Shown one piece after another: positions 44,952 through 53,569 of a stretch of DNA of 64,000 nucleotides. This DNA comes from Glaciecola sp048820975 (GTDB lineage Bacteria; Pseudomonadota; Gammaproteobacteria; Enterobacterales; Alteromonadaceae). The DNA lies in NCBI RefSeq assembly GCF_048820975.1, contig NZ_JBMEUF010000003.1:275238-339237 (forward strand), given 5' to 3'. A program made the position numbers and the translations under genes. The notes under the pieces are model-generated. The model saw only the letters and a program-made list of their open reading frames with translations. It had not been told where the DNA came from and did not search any database. The stretch's first letter is position 1; the number at the start of each line of letters is the position of its first letter.

Positions 44952-45716
44952 GTGGATTTAGCAACCATTATTGGGTTCATTGCGGCAATGGGCTTCGTGG
45001 TTATGGCCATGGTCATGGGCGGCGACATCACCATATTCTTCAACGTTCCCTCTGTACTGATTGTATTTGGTGGATCAATCTTCGTGGTACTTATGCAATA
45101 TCCCATGTCACAATTTTTAACCGCCGGTAAAGTCTGCGGTAAAGCGTTTTCATTTAAACTACAAACTCCTGAAGAGCTAATTGAAAAAATTGTTGAAATG
45201 GCAGATGCCGCTAGAAAGGGCGGTTTCCTAGCACTAGAAGAAGCAGAAATTGACAATTCCTTTATGCAAAAAGGGGTTGATATGTTAGTAGATGGGCACG
45301 ATGTTGAAGTGGTTCGTGCCACCATGGGCAAAGATATTACCAATACCACTGAGCGCCATGAATCAGGAGCTGAAATATACAAAGCTATGGGGGATTGTGC
45401 CCCAGCAATGGGAATGATAGGTACGCTAATTGGTTTGGTTGCGATGTTATCAAACATGGATGACCCTAAATCGATTGGTCCTGCAATGGCGGTAGCGTTG
45501 TTGACTACACTTTATGGAGCTATGCTAGCTAACTTATTTTGCTTGCCTGTATCGTTTAAATTAAATGTAAGAGCGCAAGAAGAGAAACTCAATCAGAGCC
45601 TAATACTTGACGGTATTCTAGGCATTGCCGATGGGCAGAATCCGCGCGTTATTGAAGGTGTGCTTAAAGGTTATATCGCCGAAGGTAAGCGGGGCACTAG
45701 CGAGGAAGCTGAATAA
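44952..45716 (+). CDS. pomA: Flagellar stator protein PomA (MotA family)
   Basis: A membrane protein of 254 residues with four transmembrane segments, two near the N-terminus (~5-26, ~29-50) and two at ~150-170 and ~180-202. The cytoplasmic loop carries the charged residues that touch the rotor (DAARKGGFLALEEAEI and GKDITNTTERHESGAEIYKA). Such a stator with a PomB partner conducts sodium in marine bacteria. The start is GTG with AGGAG upstream. The stop overlaps the pomB start by one base. Confidence 0.95.
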   Translation: MDLATIIGFIAAMGFVVMAMVMGGDITIFFNVPSVLIVFGGSIFVVLMQYPMSQFLTAGKVCGKAFSFKLQTPEELIEKIVEMADAARKGGFLALEEAEIDNSFMQKGVDMLVDGHDVEVVRATMGKDITNTTERHESGAEIYKAMGDCAPAMGMIGTLIGLVAMLSNMDDPKSIGPAMAVALLTTLYGAMLANLFCLPVSFKLNVRAQEEKLNQSLILDGILGIADGQNPRVIEGVLKGYIAEGKRGTSEEAE

Positions 45717-46639
45717 TGGATGACGAATGTCCTAAATGTCCCCCCGAAGGTCTGCCCGCATGGATGGGGACTTTCGCTGATTTGATGTCATTGTTGATGT
45801 GCTTTTTCGTATTGCTTTTGTCGTTTTCTGAAATGGATGTAAGAAAGTTTAAGCAAATAGCAGGCTCTATGAAGTTTGCATTTGGTGTACAAAACAAAGT
45901 TGAGTTAAAAGACATTCCTAAAGGTACCAGTGTAGTTGCCCTAGAATTTAGACCAGGCAAGCCTGATCCTACCCCTATTGAAACCGTACAGCAGGTCACA
46001 CAAGATATCACCAAACCTATGCTTAATTTCCAAGAGGGTGAGTCGGAGAATGCAGGCGGTACACAAAAGCAAAAAGGTACGTTTAGAGGCGGGCAATCAC
46101 CGCAAACCGCGAAACAAACTGCTGCGGCCGCAAGTGCGGCGGCCAATAAAGAGCAAGTAGAAAAAAATAGGAAGAAAGTAGAAGACCTACTACAAAAAGA
46201 AATTAAAGATGGCGCAGTAGATGTAGAAAACTTAGGCCAACAAATTATTATCCGAATTCGTGAGAACGGTTCTTTTTCAGCGGGCTCAGCTTTCTTGCAA
46301 CCTCAGTTTGTGCCTGTTATTCGTAAATTAGGCGTGCTGCTAAATGATATGCCCGGGAAGGTAGAAATTACCGGCCACAGTGACAACGTTCAAGTATCAA
46401 ATGAACTGTATCGTTCTAATTGGGATTTATCAGCGCAACGTGCAGTAGCCGTGGCAGAAGAATTAAGGCGAGCGCCTGGTTTTGATGAACGCAGAATGAG
46501 AGTGATAGGTAAGGCTGCGACTCAGCCCATGACAGAGGAAGATACCGCCAGGGCAAGAGCACAAAATCGACGCGTAGAAATAGCGATTGTTCAAGGTGAA
46601 GCGAAAATATCTAATCCAATTTCTGTATTAGAAGACTAA
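45716..46639 (+). CDS. pomB: Flagellar stator protein PomB (MotB family)
   Basis: A protein of 307 residues. A short cytoplasmic N-terminus with CPKC is followed by a transmembrane helix containing the ion-binding aspartate (FADLMSLLMCFFVLLLSF). A Gln/Ala-rich periplasmic linker and plug region (residues ~65-150) leads to an OmpA-like peptidoglycan-binding domain (VEITGHSDNVQVSNELYRSN ... LSAQRAVAVAEEL). It anchors the stator to the cell wall. PomA and PomB form an isolated stator operon with no other flagellar genes nearby, as is usual in Vibrio and Alteromonas. Confidence 0.95.
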   Translation: MDDECPKCPPEGLPAWMGTFADLMSLLMCFFVLLLSFSEMDVRKFKQIAGSMKFAFGVQNKVELKDIPKGTSVVALEFRPGKPDPTPIETVQQVTQDITKPMLNFQEGESENAGGTQKQKGTFRGGQSPQTAKQTAAAASAAANKEQVEKNRKKVEDLLQKEIKDGAVDVENLGQQIIIRIRENGSFSAGSAFLQPQFVPVIRKLGVLLNDMPGKVEITGHSDNVQVSNELYRSNWDLSAQRAVAVAEELRRAPGFDERRMRVIGKAATQPMTEEDTARARAQNRRVEIAIVQGEAKISNPISVLED

Positions 46640-46649
46640 GCCCACTGAG

Positions 46650-46669
46650 GAGCGCCGTAGCCGGCGCTC
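46650..46669 (+). terminator. GC-rich hairpin after pomB
   Basis: Stem GAGCGCCG (46650-46657) / CGGCGCTC (46662-46669), loop TAGC, between convergent pomB and the Cfa-like gene. There is no clear T-tract, so it is a possible weak terminator or mRNA 3' end protector. Confidence 0.5.
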
Positions 46670-46702
46670 AGCTAGCTTAAATAGTGGTTATTGAAACAAG
46701 CG

Positions 46703-47956
46703 TTAGCGCGTAAGCTCATCGCGATAGTGGGGTTTGCGCATAACAAGTTGCACTGTACTGATAGCTCTTTCTAAAAAGCCACCCTCACAGTAGTTTAAGT
46801 AATATTTCCACATGCGAATAAATCGCTCATCGTAACCATCATCATTTAAGGCCGATTTTTGCGACATAAATGCAGTATGCCAGTCGTTAAGGGTTTTGGC
46901 GTAGTCAAGGCCTATGTCGTGAACGTCTGCAATTGATAAGTCAGTGTGTTTTTTTAATTGATTATTAATGACCAATTGAGAGGGCAAAAAGCCGCCCGGG
47001 AAAATATACTTTTGAATAAAATCAACACTATTTGCATAGCTTTCATAGCGGCGATCATCAATGGTGATTGATTGAATAAGCATCAAGCCGTCATCTTTTA
47101 TTAATGATGCACACTTTTTAAAGAAAGTCGGTAGGTACTGTTTACCTACTGCCTCAATCATTTCAATTGAAACTAACTTATCAAATTTGCCTTCAAGCAA
47201 TCGGTAATCTTTCTTTAATAAGGTAATTTTATCCGCTAAGTTTTCTTCTTCTATCCATGCTGCAGCATATGCATGCTGTTCTTCAGAAATGGTAGTGGTG
47301 GTGACCTTGCAACCAAAATATTTGGCTGCATGTATGGCTAAACCGCCCCAGCCCGTGCCTATTTCAACTAAATGGTCTTGTTCACTAAGCTGTAATTTTT
47401 CGCAAATAGTTTGTAATTTGTGGAACTGCGCTTGCTCAAGGTTAGCATCTTGATGGGGATAAATCGCCGACGAGTACATCATGCTTTTATCTAAAAACTT
47501 GGTATATAACTTGTTTCCTAAATCGTAGTGATCACCAATGTTTCGTTTAGCCTGTTCTTTAGAGTTTCGTTTAGCGAAGTGGCCTAACTTCAATACAGGC
47601 ATAGTTAGCCAACTAAAGCGCTTTTCCCAGCTATCAAGGGTTGACAAGTTTCGAGCAAAAATACGAATTACGTTAGTTAAATTAGGCGTTTCCCACAAAT
47701 TATCAGTAAATGTTTCTCCTGAAGCAATGCTTCCGCCTAGCAGCAATTTAGGGTAAGCCCTATAATCAATAATATTCACTACAGCATGCAAATCATCATG
47801 CTTGTTTCCGAACTCGCCAACTACGTGGCCATTTTCTTTCATGGTTAAGTGACCATGGGGAAGACGTTTAAGTACATTTAAGAAGATAGAACGACACGTT
47901 TTTTCCCATGTTGTTAACGAACCTAGCGCATGTATCGATTGTTCTGCGTGAGACAT
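46703..47956 (-). CDS. cfa: Cyclopropane-fatty-acyl-phospholipid synthase-family methyltransferase
   Basis: A protein of 417 residues in the Cfa/MMA-synthase family. The SAM-binding motif is LVEIGTGWGGLAIHAAKYFG, SIEMIEAVGKQYLP is the conserved EAVG block, and the C-terminus has YFNYCE-like text (WKYYLNYCEGGF). It transfers methyl or methylene groups to unsaturated acyl chains of phospholipids. Last gene of a five-gene operon next to an ECF/ChrR pair. In R. sphaeroides a Cfa-like gene (cfaA) is in the RpoE-ChrR regulon. Product could be cyclopropane or another methylated fatty acid; sequence alone does not decide. Confidence 0.9.
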   Translation of the reverse strand: MSHAEQSIHALGSLTTWEKTCRSIFLNVLKRLPHGHLTMKENGHVVGEFGNKHDDLHAVVNIIDYRAYPKLLLGGSIASGETFTDNLWETPNLTNVIRIFARNLSTLDSWEKRFSWLTMPVLKLGHFAKRNSKEQAKRNIGDHYDLGNKLYTKFLDKSMMYSSAIYPHQDANLEQAQFHKLQTICEKLQLSEQDHLVEIGTGWGGLAIHAAKYFGCKVTTTTISEEQHAYAAAWIEEENLADKITLLKKDYRLLEGKFDKLVSIEMIEAVGKQYLPTFFKKCASLIKDDGLMLIQSITIDDRRYESYANSVDFIQKYIFPGGFLPSQLVINNQLKKHTDLSIADVHDIGLDYAKTLNDWHTAFMSQKSALNDDGYDERFIRMWKYYLNYCEGGFLERAISTVQLVMRKPHYRDELTR

Positions 47957-47960
47957 AGGG

Positions 47961-48752
47961 TTACTCCTGAGGTTTAGAATGCGCGTATATGGGAACGCGT
48001 TTAAAAAATAATTTTATGGCTTGCCAATATATGCCAGCCATAGTTTTGATTGTCATACTTGGGATAGATAATAATGAGTGACGCAAGCTTGTAGATGTAA
48101 GGCTTTGCTTAGTCATATCAATAGCGGCTTCAAAATGTTTAGTTTCTTTATAGCAACTAAGGTGTAAATTGAGTTTGTTAGTTGGCTGCGCCACTTGCCA
48201 TTTGTAGGTCATATCCATAGGGTTAAATGGTGACACATGAAATGCTTTTTGCGTATTATTCTGGCAAGATAAATCTACCAAATAATGATGCCTTTGATTC
48301 CAAGGTGTGTTACTGACCTCTGCTAGCATATGGGTAAAGTTGCCACTTGCGTTTCGAAGATAGTAAAAGTTAACTGGGCTAAAATAAAGACCAAAAGTAC
48401 GAACCTGTCCAAGCATAAAAACATCACCTGTTAATCGTGCAGGCTCGCTAGCATTAGCTGAATTTAACTCATTCATTTTATTGAGTACTGATGCTTCTAA
48501 GCTCTCAGTTGTTTCCCCTAGGTAATCTTGACGTTTGAAATTGACAAGGGAAAACCCTGACTTTTCAGAACTAAAGCCTTTAACATTAGCCGCTAAACTA
48601 TCAATCTCAGATAGCTTCAGCCAAAATAAGTAGATCTTATAGCTGAATTTATGAAGCTTAGGCTGGCTGCGCTGATGAAAAACTACGCCGGTGAATATAC
48701 CGCTTTCAAGTTCATCTATATTATTATTCACTTCGCCAGTAGCAGTGCTCAT
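47961..48752 (-). CDS. DUF1365-family protein
   Basis: A soluble protein of 263 residues with the family blocks GVVFHQRSQPKLHKFSYKIY, MLGQVRTFGLYFSPVNFYY, MLAEVSNTPWNQRHHYLV and FHVSPFNPMDMTYKW. The biochemical function of DUF1365 is unsettled. It is almost always found beside the FAD amine-oxidase-like and Cfa-like genes, as here, and is thought to help in modification of unsaturated fatty acids. Four bases before the cfa start, 28 bases after the FAD gene. Confidence 0.9.
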   Translation of the reverse strand: MSTATGEVNNNIDELESGIFTGVVFHQRSQPKLHKFSYKIYLFWLKLSEIDSLAANVKGFSSEKSGFSLVNFKRQDYLGETTESLEASVLNKMNELNSANASEPARLTGDVFMLGQVRTFGLYFSPVNFYYLRNASGNFTHMLAEVSNTPWNQRHHYLVDLSCQNNTQKAFHVSPFNPMDMTYKWQVAQPTNKLNLHLSCYKETKHFEAAIDMTKQSLTSTSLRHSLLSIPSMTIKTMAGIYWQAIKLFFKRVPIYAHSKPQE

Positions 48753-48780
48753 ATAGAACTCTCAATTACAAATACTAAGG

Positions 48781-50061
48781 TCATAAACTGGCACCAAAGC
48801 GATTGGCCACATCTAAAGCACTTTTCACGCCATCTTCATGAAAGCCGTTGTACCAATATGCACCGCAAAAATGGATACCATCTACGCCGCATATTAAGGC
48901 GCGCTTCTGCTGGGCATTTACCATTTCTGGACTAAATTGTGGGTGGGCATAATGATAAGTACGCAATATTTTAGAAGGGTCGATTGCTGGTGTGTTATTT
49001 AAGGTAACGCAAAACGTCGTGTCACTTTGTAGGCGCTGCAAAATATTCATATTATAAGTAACTGCCGCAGGCGCATTTTGCTCGTTGCTGGTGCCTGTTA
49101 TGAGATAATTCCAACTGGCCCATGCTAAAGGCCGTTTGGGCAACAGTGAAGTATCAGTATGCATCACTACTTCGTTACTTGCATAAGGAATTGCGCCTAG
49201 TACATTCGAATAATTTTCTTGCATACTTTCATTAAATGAAGGTAAGTCAAGCATGCGTAAAGCTTGGTCACTATGACATGCAAAAATAACATGGTCATAC
49301 AAACTTACCTCATTGTTGCTGGTAAGCGCATACCCAGTTTCAGTTTTACTGACTTTAGTAACAGGGCTGTTTAACTTAATTTTATCTTTAAAAGAGTGAG
49401 TTAAAGGAGCAATGTATTCACTAGAGCCACCCACCAAAGTAAACCATTGAGGGCGGTTAACAATGTTCAATAAACCATGGTTGTTAAAAAACTTGAGAAA
49501 GAATGATAAAGGGAAATTAGCGGAAGCTTCTAAACTCGTTGACCAAATGGCAGCACACATTGGAAGTATATAGTTTTTCGTAAATGTATCGCTTAAGTTA
49601 TGTTGCTGAATAAAATCAATTAAACTGATGTTGTCGCTATCTTTGCCTGCCTCAATGTGGGCCTTGCACACCTTATTAAACTTCACAATATCTAATACTA
49701 AGCGCCAGAAGCGAGGCGATAAAATATTGCGTCTTTGTGCGAATAAACTATTAATAGTATTGCCGTTGTATTCCATACCATTGGCTTGATTTTTTACACT
49801 GAAGCTCATTTCAGTGGGCTGGGTTACAACGCCTAATTTCCCCATAAGTTTGATAAAATTAGGGTAGGTCCACTCATTGTATACAATGAAACCGGTATCT
49901 ATAGCGTAAGTGTTTCCCTTATGTTCAACTGACTTAGTGGCAGTATGCCCACCTATGTAATCGTTCGCTTCGTATACGGTAATGTCAGCTTTATCATTTA
50001 ACAAATAAGCTGAGGTCATCCCCGCAATACCGGTTCCTATAATGGCAACTTTCTGGCTCAT
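48781..50061 (-). CDS. FAD-dependent amine-oxidase-like oxidoreductase
   Basis: A protein of 426 residues in the flavin amine oxidase/protoporphyrinogen oxidase fold. The FAD fold is at the N-terminus (VAIIGTGIAGMTSAYLL, then YEANDYIGGHT). The C-terminus has the second FAD block ICGVDGIHFCGAYWYNGFHEDGVKSA. The partners DUF1365 and Cfa are the standard neighbours of this subfamily, called predicted NAD/FAD-binding protein. In related systems it acts on fatty acyl chains. It overlaps the upstream SDR by four bases. Confidence 0.9.
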   Translation of the reverse strand: MSQKVAIIGTGIAGMTSAYLLNDKADITVYEANDYIGGHTATKSVEHKGNTYAIDTGFIVYNEWTYPNFIKLMGKLGVVTQPTEMSFSVKNQANGMEYNGNTINSLFAQRRNILSPRFWRLVLDIVKFNKVCKAHIEAGKDSDNISLIDFIQQHNLSDTFTKNYILPMCAAIWSTSLEASANFPLSFFLKFFNNHGLLNIVNRPQWFTLVGGSSEYIAPLTHSFKDKIKLNSPVTKVSKTETGYALTSNNEVSLYDHVIFACHSDQALRMLDLPSFNESMQENYSNVLGAIPYASNEVVMHTDTSLLPKRPLAWASWNYLITGTSNEQNAPAAVTYNMNILQRLQSDTTFCVTLNNTPAIDPSKILRTYHYAHPQFSPEMVNAQQKRALICGVDGIHFCGAYWYNGFHEDGVKSALDVANRFGASL

Positions 50062-50828
50062 ACTGCGTCCTTATCGTTACTTTCTTTTGATTTATTTGTA
50101 CTTCCTTTACTTTCCTCACCTATCATTTTTTTGCAAATATAGCTCTGGAAGCTCTCTGGTAATATATTCAGCAGGCGCATAATAATGCCAAAACGGCGAG
50201 GAAAGTAAACGCTTGAATGGTCAGACATAATGCCTTTTAGCATGTATTTAGCGGCTTTTTGTGCGCTTATCGCCATAGGCATGTCAAACTCATTTTTCTC
50301 GGTAAGTGGGGTTTCTACGAATCCTGGTGAAATGCTTTGTACCGTAATACCTTTGTTGGCTAAATCCACTTCAAAGCTCTTACAAGCATAATGCAGAGCC
50401 GCTTTGCTTGCACCATATGCTTGGCTTTTAGTAAAAGGCAATAGCCTTGCCATACTATCAACAAACACCAGTTTCATACCGGGAGTAAAACTGGGTGCTA
50501 AACCTGCCACTGTATTAATTGCACCAAAAAAGTTTATATCAAATACGCGCTTGAACAACGATGGGTCAATATCATCAATATCTAAATACTCACACGTACC
50601 GGCGTTAATCACCGCTATATCAAACTCAACATTTTTTAAAGCGGCCAAGGTTTCTTCTTCGTTTGTGGCGTCAAATTGCAGCGTACTTACATTGGTCAAA
50701 CTGTTTAAATTACTTAACTTGTCTGCATTTCTGCCACAGGCAATTACGGTATGGCCATTTTCAATAGCTTCTTTTGTGAGAGCTTCACCTAAGCCAGAGG
50801 TAGCGCCTGTAATTAACAGAGTACTCAT
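50058..50828 (-). CDS. Short-chain dehydrogenase/reductase
   Basis: A classical SDR of 256 residues. Cofactor fold ITGATSGLGEAL at residues ~6-17, NAG at ~75, catalytic Ser and Tyr-xxx-Lys in SMARLLP...YGASKAALHY. Arg in CGRN suggests NADP(H). Substrate unknown. It overlaps the NTF2-like gene by four bases upstream and the FAD gene by four bases downstream, so it is translationally linked to both. Confidence 0.92.
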   Translation of the reverse strand: MSTLLITGATSGLGEALTKEAIENGHTVIACGRNADKLSNLNSLTNVSTLQFDATNEEETLAALKNVEFDIAVINAGTCEYLDIDDIDPSLFKRVFDINFFGAINTVAGLAPSFTPGMKLVFVDSMARLLPFTKSQAYGASKAALHYACKSFEVDLANKGITVQSISPGFVETPLTEKNEFDMPMAISAQKAAKYMLKGIMSDHSSVYFPRRFGIIMRLLNILPESFQSYICKKMIGEESKGSTNKSKESNDKDAV

Positions 50829-51247
50829 CCTATACTCCTTTTTATTTTTGTGATTAAGCGCCCTAATACAGGAATATTCTCATAAACCATCTGGCCAAGA
50901 TCATAATAATCTCTATGGTAAACAATTTTATCCTTGTGAATTTTAAGAAGAGTGACACCATCAACGGAAATGGGTTTACCCCACTTCATGCTTTTCGATG
51001 TAAATTTCATTGTCCAAGTAACAATGTAGCCGCTGTCTTCAGTTGCTTGTTTGCTATGAATGGTAAAGGTGCAAAATTTAGCGTTATTTAACAAGCGCGT
51101 AAAATAGTTCTCTACTGAGGCTATCCCTTCATGTTTTTCTATAGGGTCAATAAACACAATATCTTGGCTGTATATGTTTGATAGCTCATCAACTTTCATT
51201 GAAGCTAGGTCAGTGTAAAACAAACTAAATTGGTCAATAATATCCAT
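50825..51247 (-). CDS. NTF2/SnoaL-like protein
   Basis: A small protein of 140 residues with the cone-shaped NTF2-like pattern: DQFSLFYTDL, SNIYSQDIVFIDPIEKHEG, ENYFTRLL, and a C-terminal DKIVYHRDYYDLGQMVYE. Family members bind or isomerise hydrophobic ligands. First gene of the five-gene lipid operon; a strong ECF-type promoter candidate lies 40 bp upstream. It overlaps the SDR gene by four bases. Confidence 0.8.
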   Translation of the reverse strand: MDIIDQFSLFYTDLASMKVDELSNIYSQDIVFIDPIEKHEGIASVENYFTRLLNNAKFCTFTIHSKQATEDSGYIVTWTMKFTSKSMKWGKPISVDGVTLLKIHKDKIVYHRDYYDLGQMVYENIPVLGRLITKIKRSIG

Positions 51248-51286
51248 ATAGGAAAATGATACGCTATTTTTTATAAATGTTGGGAA

Positions 51287-51315
51287 GATTTACGTTTGGC
51301 GTACTAACTAGATCA
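51287..51315 (-). promoter_or_regulatory. Candidate ECF (RpoE-ChrR type) promoter of the lipid operon
   Basis: On the minus strand TGATC (51315-51311), an 18-bp spacer and TAAATC (51292-51287) stand ~40 bp before the NTF2-like start. The TGATC -35 with N18 and TA-rich -10 is the pattern known for the R. sphaeroides RpoE-ChrR regulon (from memory). Confidence 0.6.
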
Positions 51316-51433
51316 ATAGATTAACTTTTTTTAACCCATCAGCTTTATTTTTTCAAATTGCCGTTAAATGGATCTATTTTAGATTTTCTGCTGTAAATAA
51401 ATACTAATCAATGTTAGGAAGTCACTATACACC

Positions 51434-52000
51434 ATGAAATTACCGCTGTTTCCTTTGTCATCACACATTTTACCTGCAGGTAGAATGGCCCTGCGTATCT
51501 TTGAACCGCGTTACGTGCGAATGATCAAACAGGCATGTGCCCAAGACTCTGAGTTTGTAATTTGTATGCTCAACAATGCAAGTGACTCGCAACACGCTAA
51601 CAGTATTATGCCGGTGGGGACAAGCTGCAAGGTAATTGATTTTGATTTATTGCCCGACGGCCTTTTAGGGGTAACCGTTGAAGGCCGCCAATGCGTGAGC
51701 ATTACTGAGACAGAAACCGAGTCTGATGGACTTAGAATGGGAGAATGCGAAGTTAAGCCTGATTGGACCGCAAATGTTGCGCTTGAACAATTGCATCCTA
51801 TCGATAAACGGCTCAAGGAAATTTTTGAACGTTATCCAGAAGTCAGTTCTTTGTATACCCAAACGCATTTTGATGATCCTGTATGGGTAATCCAACGTTG
51901 GATTGAACTACTCCCGGTTGGCGCAGAGCAGAAACAAGCGTTCATTGCTCAGGCTAATTGCCAAGAAGTACTTAATTATTTGTCACAAATGATTGAATAG
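51434..52000 (+). CDS. LON N-terminal (substrate-binding) domain protein
   Basis: A protein of 188 residues consisting only of a Lon N-terminal-like PUA fold. LPLFPLSSHILPAGRMALRIFEPRY and GRQCVSI fit the family, and the C-terminus has the helical PVWVIQRWIELLPV. It lacks the ATPase and protease domains, so it is a stand-alone LON-substrate-binding protein; function unknown. It sits between the lipid operon (divergent) and the ECF sigma gene, 133 bp before the latter, and is probably its own unit. Confidence 0.88.
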   Translation: MKLPLFPLSSHILPAGRMALRIFEPRYVRMIKQACAQDSEFVICMLNNASDSQHANSIMPVGTSCKVIDFDLLPDGLLGVTVEGRQCVSITETETESDGLRMGECEVKPDWTANVALEQLHPIDKRLKEIFERYPEVSSLYTQTHFDDPVWVIQRWIELLPVGAEQKQAFIAQANCQEVLNYLSQMIE

Positions 52001-52133
52001 CTTACAGGGCTTATTTTGTTTGGACTGCAACAGCTTTTATGAGTTTCGTTAACTTTATTTAACTTTGAGTAATGTCAATATTCGCTATACTAAAGTCCAA
52101 TTCAGGAAATGGTAGATTAAAAGGTAGAAAGTT

Positions 52134-52748
52134 ATGTTGATTGGAATTCCGCTGGAACATCAAAGAAACGATACTCGCAAACCGAAAGATTGCGCTGCTG
52201 AAATGTCGGCTCACCTAGCTACAGTGGCTACTAAACGCTGCAAAATTTCTTTTTCACGCGTATTTAGCTATTTCGCGCCGCGACTACGTTCATATGCCTT
52301 GAAACAAATGGGTAATGAAGCACTAGCGATGGAGTTAGTTCAAGACACTATGTCGAATGTTTGGCAAAAAGCTCATCTTTTTAATGCAGAAAAAGGTTCG
52401 CCTTCTACTTGGATTTTTACAATTGCCAGAAACATCCGCTTTGATATGTTGAGAAAGCTGCAAAATAGAAAAGAGGATGTATGCTCAGATGACCTATGGC
52501 CAATTCTTTGTGAGCAAACAGCCGACACTAACGACGTCCCACTTGATCAACAAATTACGCTTGAACAAATAGGCCAGTTTTTTGAAGCGCTACCGGTAAA
52601 GCAAAAACTGGTAATTGAATCTATTTATATTGACGGAAAGTCACAGCAGGAAGTTGCCGACGAGTTGGATATTCCACTTGGCACTGTTAAGTCAAGAACA
52701 CGTCTTGCTCTGCATCGTCTTAAGGATATGCTGCGGGAATATGATTAA
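52134..52748 (+). CDS. ECF sigma factor of the RpoE-ChrR (singlet oxygen) type
   Basis: An ECF sigma factor of 204 residues. Region 2 has FAPRLRSYALKQMGNEALAM, VQDTMSNVWQKAHLF and STWIFTIARNIRFDMLRK, which closely resembles R. sphaeroides RpoE (ATWIFTIARN). Region 4 has YIDGKSQQEVADELDIPLG and TVKSRTRLALHRLKDML. A ~30-residue N-terminal extension precedes region 2. It overlaps its anti-sigma gene by eight bases. Its likely signal is singlet oxygen or photooxidative stress. Distinct from the envelope-stress rpoE at 12.8 kb. Confidence 0.92.
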   Translation: MLIGIPLEHQRNDTRKPKDCAAEMSAHLATVATKRCKISFSRVFSYFAPRLRSYALKQMGNEALAMELVQDTMSNVWQKAHLFNAEKGSPSTWIFTIARNIRFDMLRKLQNRKEDVCSDDLWPILCEQTADTNDVPLDQQITLEQIGQFFEALPVKQKLVIESIYIDGKSQQEVADELDIPLGTVKSRTRLALHRLKDMLREYD

Positions 52749-53523
52749 GTTTCACCCTAATGATACTAGCTTGATTAACTTTGCGAATGGCGATTTGCCA
52801 TTTGCAGAAGCCTTAATGGTATCAAGCCACTGTGATTATTGTGTGGAGTGTCAGCATAAGTTAGAAACTTATACTGAACAACTTGCTGAGAAGCATCTTA
52901 GTGATAAATCCTCAAAAGCACACAATGAACTTCTATTAAGTGCTGACGCCGTGAATAATTGTTTCTCGCCAATAGGAAACGAGCAGATTGCCATTGACGA
53001 CGTTGATGATGAATCGTTTCTTTCGATCTTTGATTCAATTGTTACTACCTGTGATGAACAGGAACCTCCCTTAGGCTTTAGCCGATATGACGCGCAAAAG
53101 CAGTACATTAAATTGGAAGGTAAGCAATTCCACGTACCTGAAACCCTTCGCAAGTACGCTGAAGCAATGGGGGCGTGGTCTCATCTAATTGGAAAAGTTT
53201 GGCAGGCGCCAGTCGATATTGGCGGCGGTATACTTGCACAATTCATATATATGGAAAAAGGTGGGGGCGTACCTGAGCACACCCACAAGGGCAACGAGTT
53301 TACATTGGTACTAGATGGCAGTTTCGAAGATGGGCTAAGTACCTACGAAACAGGGGATTACATTGCGCTTAATGCTCAGCAAACTCATACACCTGTATCT
53401 AGCGCTGACGAGGGTTGCTTAGTATTCTCTATCGTTGACAAGCCTTTACACTTTACTAGTGGTTGGGCAAAATTTATAAATCCTTTAAGCGATTTATACT
53501 TTAAGGTCAAAATTCACAGATAA
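52741..53523 (+). CDS. chrR: ChrR-family anti-sigma factor (zinc ASD plus cupin)
   Basis: A protein of 260 residues from the ATG at 52741, inside a longer frame that opens at 52615 but overlaps the sigma gene. The N-terminal anti-sigma domain has the zinc motif H-x3-C-x2-C in SSHCDYCVEC plus His5. The C-terminal cupin (residues ~160-250) has PEHTHKGNEFTLVLDG and QTHTPVSS with metal-binding histidines and glutamate. This is the ChrR layout, where the cupin is needed for singlet-oxygen response and release of sigma. It overlaps the sigma gene by eight bases. A terminator follows. Confidence 0.92.
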   Translation: MIKFHPNDTSLINFANGDLPFAEALMVSSHCDYCVECQHKLETYTEQLAEKHLSDKSSKAHNELLLSADAVNNCFSPIGNEQIAIDDVDDESFLSIFDSIVTTCDEQEPPLGFSRYDAQKQYIKLEGKQFHVPETLRKYAEAMGAWSHLIGKVWQAPVDIGGGILAQFIYMEKGGGVPEHTHKGNEFTLVLDGSFEDGLSTYETGDYIALNAQQTHTPVSSADEGCLVFSIVDKPLHFTSGWAKFINPLSDLYFKVKIHR

Positions 53524-53552
53524 AAAAAGGAAATCATCATGATTTCCTTTTT
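53524..53552. terminator. Bidirectional terminator between chrR and bamD
   Basis: Stem AAAAAGGAAATC (53524-53535) / GATTTCCTTTTT (53541-53552), loop ATCAT, between convergent chrR and bamD. Confidence 0.85.
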
Positions 53553-53569
53553 CGTTTTATGCCTAGGGA

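Noticed and set aside
44909..45457. 182-codon minus-strand frame inside pomA
   Set aside because: Ser/Ile-rich shadow of pomA, which has full MotA-family motifs.
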